From Candolleomyces eurysporus (Eukaryota > Basidiomycota > Agaricomycetes > Agaricales > Psathyrellaceae), in NCBI GenBank assembly GCA_027579435.1, contig JANBPK010001544.1, positions 1 to 35,973 of the forward strand: 35,973 nucleotides of DNA. The letters are read 5' to 3'. How positions within the stretch are numbered: position 1 is the stretch's first letter; each line of letters opens with the position of its first letter. Below the pieces are notes generated by a model. The model was not told the origin of the DNA and ran no database searches. It was given only the letters and a program-made list of their open reading frames with translations. Positions 30,215 through 35,973 of the stretch are shown in pieces. The position numbers and the translations under genes were made by a program.

Positions 30215-31864
30215 ATGGAGTATTTGGATGTCGACAATTTGAAATTGCCCGCCAATCCGGACGAGGCCCGGGCTCTCATCGATGCGAGGATCAGGGCACT
30301 TTCCTCGCGACGCAATGCCCTGTCACCGATCGCCAAACTTCCTCCAGAAATCATATCACGAATTTTCGCTCTTCGCCAGGAGGAAATTCGCCAAAGTTTC
30401 AATTCCTCCTCCAAACGCCATGCGATTTGGCTTCACGTCTCGCAAATTTGTACCTTCCTCAGGGCTATAGCTCTCAACTCTCCAGAGCTCTGGTCATATC
30501 TTCACTTTGGAGGTAGCGGATGTACTCCTCTTCATCGCCTGCAAGTAGAGCGATCTAGGGGCCACCTTTTGGACGTCGACGTAGATGCCAACGGGAAATC
30601 ATTCACGGAGACAGTAGCAGCTTTAAAACCTCTACTTGGGCAGTTGCTGCACCTGAATCAACGGGGCTCCAACAGCTACCTGCTGCATCAACTTACAGAT
30701 GCAGCTAGCTACCTTCAGTCGTTGACCATTTCCGGGTGTGAAATACCCAAAACCATTCTCTCGGGTGGAACCCCGCGGTTGAAGTCACTCAAGCTCTCCC
30801 AGTGTACTTCTATTCCTTGGGAAGCCCCCATCTTCCGCGGTGCACACCTATCCCATCTAGATATAAGCGAGTGTAAACCTCGCCCATCCTGGCCCCAGCT
30901 GTACTCGATTTTACGACCGCTGGGTACCCGACTCAAGACTTTAGCTCTGAGAAAAGTTCTTCCAGAGCTTTCACTGTCCGTCGATTCTGAAGAATTCAGC
31001 CTTCACAAGCTCTCCTGCCTTATCCTCCTTGATTCTTCTTACAATCGCATTCAAAACTTCTTCAACCTAGCGCAGTTACCACCTACCACCAGTCGTCATA
31101 TCGCTTGTGAGGGCGGAAACCCCTGGAACCTGTTCGAACTTTTAGGGTCAAAATCACACCTACCTTTTAGACAGCTTGCGTTGTTTTGCGAAATCGGAGT
31201 CACGAACGCAAACATAATTTCCGTGAGAGGATGGCACTCTCTTCACCAATCCAGCAATTATCTTTTTGTTCCCCAACCCGATTGTCTCGCACATACCTCC
31301 AAATTCCCTCAGCAGTTATTCTTCCCTACACCCTCTGACGCAGACAGTCTGAAGCAAGTCATGCAAGAAGGGGAGTCACTACGGATATCGGTCTTGGGAC
31401 TCCGCGGTTGTCCTGAGGGCCAAGACCGTCCCATCTGGGATATTTCATCACAGCTTCCACGATTGACAACCCTTTGGGTGGATTTAGAGGTTCATCAATT
31501 CCTACAATTCTTGGATGAAGACTCCTCCGTTATGGAGGAGACTAAAGCCATCTTGCCTTCCATAAGAGCCGATGCCAACGATGGGCCTTGCACATCAATA
31601 TCAACTTTACGCTGTCGCCGTTTTCCCGCACTGGAGAATTTGAAGATCAGAGGCCTCCGGTTTGGCGGTGCAGGTGATTGGAGTAGGTGTGATTCGGGCA
31701 TATTCTTTACAATTATGGAGAAGAACCTCAGGTTGCGCTTCGAGAATGGAAAGGGCCTGAAGCGTTTAGAGTTTGATAACTGCAGTAGTCTACCGCAAGA
31801 TCGCGTTGGCGTTCTCTCTCGCTATGTGTCAGAACCCGTATCTGTTCCCAAACGTCAATTGTGA
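30215..31864 (+). CDS. F-box-like protein 2 (549 aa predicted)
   Basis: Tandem paralogue of the preceding gene with the same layout: LPPEIISRIFALRQEEIRQS and IWLHVSQICTFLRAIALNSPELWSYL form the F-box-like domain, then leucine-rich segments. It is open from 30215 to the TGA at 31862-31864 without a break. Compared with gene 1 it has a small insertion (NSSS for IL-S) after the first F-box helix and lacks two residues near SVDSEEF. Identity to gene 1 is very high from about codon 80 to 240 and clearly lower in the last half. Role as for gene 1, by family only. Confidence 0.86.
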   Translation: MEYLDVDNLKLPANPDEARALIDARIRALSSRRNALSPIAKLPPEIISRIFALRQEEIRQSFNSSSKRHAIWLHVSQICTFLRAIALNSPELWSYLHFGGSGCTPLHRLQVERSRGHLLDVDVDANGKSFTETVAALKPLLGQLLHLNQRGSNSYLLHQLTDAASYLQSLTISGCEIPKTILSGGTPRLKSLKLSQCTSIPWEAPIFRGAHLSHLDISECKPRPSWPQLYSILRPLGTRLKTLALRKVLPELSLSVDSEEFSLHKLSCLILLDSSYNRIQNFFNLAQLPPTTSRHIACEGGNPWNLFELLGSKSHLPFRQLALFCEIGVTNANIISVRGWHSLHQSSNYLFVPQPDCLAHTSKFPQQLFFPTPSDADSLKQVMQEGESLRISVLGLRGCPEGQDRPIWDISSQLPRLTTLWVDLEVHQFLQFLDEDSSVMEETKAILPSIRADANDGPCTSISTLRCRRFPALENLKIRGLRFGGAGDWSRCDSGIFFTIMEKNLRLRFENGKGLKRLEFDNCSSLPQDRVGVLSRYVSEPVSVPKRQL

Positions 31865-32902
31865 CACTCTACAGCTAGGAAGTGTCGAGTAAATTGTAGC
31901 TCCTTTGTCAATTTGTCTGAATAATTCGGATTTCTTCCAGTGATATGGATTCTTTCTTATTTGCGTTTATCTCTTTCGCTGCTTCGCTATGTCGAAGCAC
32001 CTCGAGTTTGTCAATCTTTTGATTGTAATTGTGAGCCCTGGACCAATTTCTCATCGAGCAATTGTTTTGTCTTGCATGTCTATCCATAAATACATGCTCT
32101 TACTCATTTTGACTTCAGAGTTGGTGGTGTAGTATGTATCAAGTTACAACTTGAACGATCTACAGTAGAGTTCTACAAAAAGGTAGGTTAGAGAGTCTCT
32201 TGATTTGAAAGTCCTATCTGTGCTCATACTCACGTCGTCTATCAATCCTTTGATTTCATCCGCGGTTTGTATCAATGTTAATAATGGAATTTGTATGTGG
32301 AATGGCAAACTTTCCAGCAGGGTCTGGAGTGATTTTACCTAGCTGTCGTGGCCATGCTTGGTTAATATCACACATTCCTGGGGTGCTGCAATAGGTTGAT
32401 GGCTTGACGCCTCAACCAAAGGCTGAAGATAGCAAATTGCTAGGAGACGGATTGGCATACCCCTGTCTTGGTGTAGAGAACGATCAGTATACAACGGCTT
32501 CCTACCGCTATCCCTCTCCTAAGAACTGCTATCTGCACTTTCTCTCAAGCTTTTCATTGAAATAAAGATGATGTCGTCAGTTTGCTCGGGATTGGGGACC
32601 GGTGACCGTCCACCGACATCGTTCATCGAGTGCCGAATCGTCAATGTCGCTTTCTATCTTCAGATCGACCACTTACAGCAGTCAGATGGACCAGCAAAAC
32701 TTCCGATGAAATTTCGCCTTTATGTGCGGATTCTATGGTGCTGTACATGCACATATCGGTGCGCATTATTATATTCTACACTTATCTACGTCAAAGAGCC
32801 GCTTCTTTTTCCTTCTCATGATAACCTCCGAATCGAAATTACAACAGTGCTGATAGAATTTACATAGTGTACAGAGCGCACGAAGGAAAAATTAGCCAGG
32901 GC
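31865..32902. other. Intergenic between convergent F-box genes 2 and 3
   Basis: About 1 kb, AT-richer than the genes. I see no supported gene, RNA gene or repeat; short open frames near 32568-32867 have no recognisable content. Confidence 0.4.
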
Positions 32903-34561
32903 TCAGTGCCGCCTTTCAATCACAAACACGGTCCCCCCGGATAAACTTTGGGCCATAGAACAACTCATGTTGTCCGAATCCATACCTCCTGCATCGACCA
33001 GTAGGTTCTCAAAGACATCCAAACTGAAGGTTGCTTTGTGAACTATAAAATCCAACTTCGCCTCTGTGAGATAGTCCCAGCGTTGCAATTGAGTAGCTGT
33101 CGGGACCATCCTGCGCCTCGCCATTTGAACAAAGGCGGCGGAGAATCCACCTGGAAGGTTGCATTTGTCGGTCGGAATTGTCGCAATTTTTATCCGCTTT
33201 AAATTGGGCAGCATAGGCTGTGTTGATCTGGTGATTTCGGAAATGGAGGAGAGCACCGGGCATGAATCTTCATCTAGTACCAATGAGAGGTATGTGAGGG
33301 TGGGCGCCCTTCGGAGAACTTCAATAAAATCCTGTGATCGTGCGGATCGCCAATTAAGAATGAGGCTGGTCAGCGTCGGACAACGGGATATAAATTCCGG
33401 GAACGTCTCGCGAGGGAATAAATCACGGTTGTAGGAGATCACAACAAGGTCTTTGAGGTTGGGAACATGTAACGCCTGCCACAGTGCGCCCCAGTCGTGG
33501 TTTGGTCCTGACAACACATAACGGGTGCGTATCGACAAAGACTTGAGTCTGACCATGGTAACATCCGTGATATTGGGGATGGAAGACACTTCGCAAAGTA
33601 AGTCATAAACTTCGAGGTTTGGAAACCCTTGTAGGGTTTTGATGCATTGTTGGATGGGAGCGAATACCCAAGGCCTTGGACGTGGAGCTGACGGGTTCTC
33701 ATAGACAAATTCGGTGATCCTCGATGCATCTATTGGGAAATCTTCTCTAGAGATGTAGTGATTGAGGGTGAGCGAAGTGAGTTGTGGCCCGCCAGAAAAA
33801 ACATCAGCCACCGTCGGTGGCAATCGCCCGTCGGTACTAAGGTGAACGGTTAATTGCTGGAGGCGACCTATTTTCCCTTTCGCTCCACTGAGCGCGTCCC
33901 AGTAGGCCCTATGGGCAGGCAAGGATATGTAGGCGGATTTCCAACGATGAGCTTCGGTCGCTAGACGACGTATGACCTCGATGTTGCAAGGCTGGGATTG
34001 AGACTCGGGGACAGCATCGGAGTCCAGGATAGCGATTGTGAGGTCGCAGTCCCGGGACCGCTCCAGCCACAAATTTACGAGGTTGAGTTTGGAATGGAGT
34101 CCGAAAGTGAATCGAATGGTGGACCATAACTCTGGAGTCGCGATGGCAGTCTGCCTCCATGATCGACTGATTTGGGTGAGAAGGAGGGGTCCATTATGAG
34201 GGTTGAAATTGTCCGGTCCTTCGATGCTGGTGCGGGGGTGTCGAGAAGGGTCGCCTTTGGGGCACCGAGCGAAGATCTCGGAGAGGAGCTCGGGGAATAG
34301 TCTTCGAGCAGGTGAAAGAAGTGCGCGATGGCCATCCGCAAGCGATTTGAGATGATCTCTTCGCGCGGTCAGCTTGGGAAGGATAGATTCCAAATATTGG
34401 AGCTCGTTTTCATCGTCGACGAGGCATCGTTTGATTGCATCTGCCTCCGTCGAAGAGGGCACTTTGTTTGTCCCAAAGAGCTCAGGAACCGGAGAGACAC
34501 GCTCTCTCGAGCCCAGATGCGTCAATTGGGCCGAGCATTCTGAGCAGAAGAGGCGAGCCAT
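32903..34561 (-). CDS. F-box-like protein 3 with N-terminal coiled coil (552 aa)
   Basis: Single exon. The start MARLFCSECSAQL has a CxxC pair. Residues about 40-80 form a charged helical stretch (DDENELQYLESILPKLTARRDHLKSLADGHRALLSP), a coiled coil typical before the F-box in agaricomycete families. LFPELLSEIFARC and LLLTQISRSWRQTAIATPELWSTI give the F-box-like domain. After that come leucine-rich stretches (LTSLTLNHY, LKSLSIRTR, LKDLVVISYN, LTSLILNW, LTYLSLVLDED, LKRIKIATI) consistent with irregular LRRs. It probably acts as an SCF substrate adaptor. It is not a close relative of the tandem pair despite the similar upstream motif. The in-frame ATG at 34561 is the first after the promoter motif. 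Confidence 0.86.
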   Translation of the reverse strand: MARLFCSECSAQLTHLGSRERVSPVPELFGTNKVPSSTEADAIKRCLVDDENELQYLESILPKLTARRDHLKSLADGHRALLSPARRLFPELLSEIFARCPKGDPSRHPRTSIEGPDNFNPHNGPLLLTQISRSWRQTAIATPELWSTIRFTFGLHSKLNLVNLWLERSRDCDLTIAILDSDAVPESQSQPCNIEVIRRLATEAHRWKSAYISLPAHRAYWDALSGAKGKIGRLQQLTVHLSTDGRLPPTVADVFSGGPQLTSLTLNHYISREDFPIDASRITEFVYENPSAPRPRPWVFAPIQQCIKTLQGFPNLEVYDLLCEVSSIPNITDVTMVRLKSLSIRTRYVLSGPNHDWGALWQALHVPNLKDLVVISYNRDLFPRETFPEFISRCPTLTSLILNWRSARSQDFIEVLRRAPTLTYLSLVLDEDSCPVLSSISEITRSTQPMLPNLKRIKIATIPTDKCNLPGGFSAAFVQMARRRMVPTATQLQRWDYLTEAKLDFIVHKATFSLDVFENLLVDAGGMDSDNMSCSMAQSLSGGTVFVIERRH

Positions 34562-35637
34562 GATGTATGTGAATAGATATCTGTCTTTTCTGTCCTTGGG
34601 ATGCTGGATTCGAATGTAAGGCTGTAGTAGAGGGTCATTTGAAGAGGGCGTGACGCGTGACAGGCGTCACAGGCCGCTTTGACCTCTTCATGGACGGTCT
34701 AATCAAGAGACGTGCAACCCTTCTATTTTTTCTCTCCTGCCCCGAGGTGGGACAGGCACAGAGTGTAAGGATCTACGTCGGATTCGCCTCTACAATGAAC
34801 AGCCCATCGCTTGGGTCGTTAGAAGGGCTCGATCGAACACCCCAACTGCGTCTACCTCGGTTTCTTCAGTGGAGGTTGCAAAATAGAGAAAACCCTACCC
34901 AAAAGCAGTGGCCAATGCAAGCCTTCGTGCCGGGACGAGGAACCGATACGACTATTGAAAGGCGCATCCTTTACATGCCAGGTTCACTCTTCGCGACATT
35001 TCGGAAACCGACACATACGTCTCTTCACCAGACAGAGGTAGGATTTGGTGTTACAACAGCATGATAAGTTTGTCGTAACAAACCTAGGGTATCTAATCAT
35101 AAAAGACAAAAAAAAAACGAATTGGAAGAAGTATCCGCACCCAAGGAAATTTAGTATGTAAAAGGAGAGTTCAGAGATCGAGGAGAGATGAAAGAAGAGA
35201 GTGCTAGGTGCAAGACCAAGGCCCAATTTCGAATGACGATACATAGGAAGCAACCCTTAGTCTGTGGTAAGCCTAAAAATGAAAAGATACTAGTAATGCC
35301 AGGTCTGGCAAGGTAATGTAAACTAAGAAGGGAAAGAGGAGGGAATCCAGTGGCACCGACGGAGTCAGCGTCCATTTCAGTGTTCGACATCAACAAGAAT
35401 GAAGTGGAGGGTAGATCGGAGGATCATCGAGGGAAGGAAGAGGTAGATGAAATTAAAGGAGACAACAAAAAAAAAGGGAGAGACAGGCACGCAGACAGAT
35501 CGAGACCCAAAAAGACAAACTAAATCAAAAGAAAAAAAAAATANACGTAGGTAGATAAAATATGATATACCTTCTTTCTTCCTCCGAGTCCGAGTCCCCT
35601 CCGTTGATACAAGTTCTTCACCCACTTACTCAGCTAC
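34562..35637. other. Intergenic; promoter of F-box 3 and a purine-rich stretch
   Basis: No gene is supported. 35080-35550 is strongly purine-rich on the plus strand, so it is a pyrimidine-rich tract downstream of the stop of the minus-strand gene at the right edge, probably its 3' UTR or an intron. Confidence 0.4.
34650..34670. promoter_or_regulatory. ACGCGT (MCB-like) motif upstream of F-box gene 3
   Basis: GTGACGCGTGACAGGCGTCAC lies about 89 bp before the ATG of the minus-strand gene. It has a TGACGCGTGA core plus a second GGCGTCAC half. Confidence 0.45.
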
Positions 35638-35973
35638 TCACTCTTCCTCCTCATCCTCATCTTCCTCCTGAATCGCATGCTTGAACGCGGGGCCAGACCT
35701 CGCAGCAGGCAACTGCCATCTCCCAGTCCTCGCCTCGCTCGACATGGGGATCTCGGGCGGCAAAGGCGAATGCCTCTCTGCAGGCGAATGGCCCTGCTTC
35801 CCTCGAGTACCCGAACCACCCGCGACTCCCGGACTCTTGCCTCCTGCACTACCACCACCACCATTCCGCTTCGATGACGAGGAGGAGGAGGTCGACGAAG
35901 ACCGATGCCCCCTCGGTGCAGNCGACAACGTCAAGATAGGCTCAGAATTCAACGGCCCAATACCCGACGCGCC
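35638..35973 (-). CDS. 3' end of an unrecognised low-complexity protein with an acidic tail (partial)
   Basis: The frame is open from the right edge (GASGIGPLNSEPILTLS) to TGA at 35638-35640. It contains a Ser run (SSSTSSSSSSK), a Gly run (GGGGSAGGK), SPLPPEIPMSSEARTGRW and an acidic end (EEDEDEEEE). I do not recognise a domain; the rest of the gene lies outside the window. An N at 35922 sits in the frame; unlike at other sites it seems to stand for a real base, since dropping it gives an Arg-rich frame instead. The terminal TGA is part of a GTGAGT, so the exon could also splice on there rather than end. Confidence 0.5.
   Translation of the reverse strand, partial: GASGIGPLNSEPILTLSXAPRGHRSSSTSSSSSSKRNGGGGSAGGKSPGVAGGSGTRGKQGHSPAERHSPLPPEIPMSSEARTGRWQLPAARSGPAFKHAIQEEDEDEEEE

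Noticed and set aside
32568..32867. Open frame of 99 codons between the convergent F-box genes
   Set aside because: No recognisable content, a position in AT-rich intergenic DNA, and a competing overlapping frame.
34657..35064. Open frame of 135 codons upstream of F-box gene 3
   Set aside because: Composition is unlike the neighbouring proteins, no domain is recognised, and it starts in the promoter area of the divergent gene.
1..35973. CRISPR arrays, bacterial operons or viral genes
   Set aside because: No short regularly spaced direct repeats were seen; the introns and gene families are plainly fungal and nuclear.

Overview
The window reads as nuclear DNA of a filamentous basidiomycete, most likely an agaricomycete. 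Introns are 47-86 bp with GT-AG ends and often a CTAAC/CTGAC branch point. It carries class I hydrophobins, NACHT proteins, and F-box and BTB families of the lineage-specific kind, next to ordinary housekeeping genes (synaptobrevin, ribosomal protein eL24). No CRISPR, operon or bacterial signal is present. All coordinates come from reading by eye; no search was run.

Region 1 (1-10934, all minus strand) is a cluster of NACHT-domain NLR-like genes sharing one four-exon plan. Two copies look complete (4684-6898 and 8610-10934). One (1288-3919) is broken by a 362-bp inverted-repeat transposon and by a separate nonsense change. One (1-1221) has lost its whole NTPase core. A fifth (4085-4331) is an orphan first-exon fragment. 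A BTB/POZ gene (7294-8296) sits between the two complete copies. The NACHT proteins share a basic N-terminus, an 'AHHFxVG' block, the NTPase and a short C-terminal tail, without recognisable WD40, ankyrin or TPR repeats.

Region 2 (10935-16060) holds a decayed acyl-CoA oxidase/dehydrogenase pseudogene (11601-13102, minus), an intact exocytic R-SNARE gene (13442-14162, plus) with a start codon apparently split by an intron and two microexons, and about 1 kb without a supported gene.

Region 3 (about 15210-24830, plus) is a tandem array of six class I hydrophobin genes in repeat units of about 1.5-1.7 kb. Each has a TATA box at a fixed place, three exons, a 120-aa secreted product and a conserved Lys-Arg in the Cys3-Cys4 loop.

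Region 4 (25341-35973) has RPL24 (minus), a broken F-box gene, two tandem near-identical F-box genes (plus), a third unrelated-looking F-box gene (minus) and the 3' end of an unrecognised acidic-tailed protein. All three intact F-box genes carry an ACGCGT-centred repeat about 90-110 bp upstream of the ATG.

The assembly has scattered N bases. In three independent genes the N behaves as a spurious extra base: removing it restores the family reading frame. Those genes are therefore called intact here.
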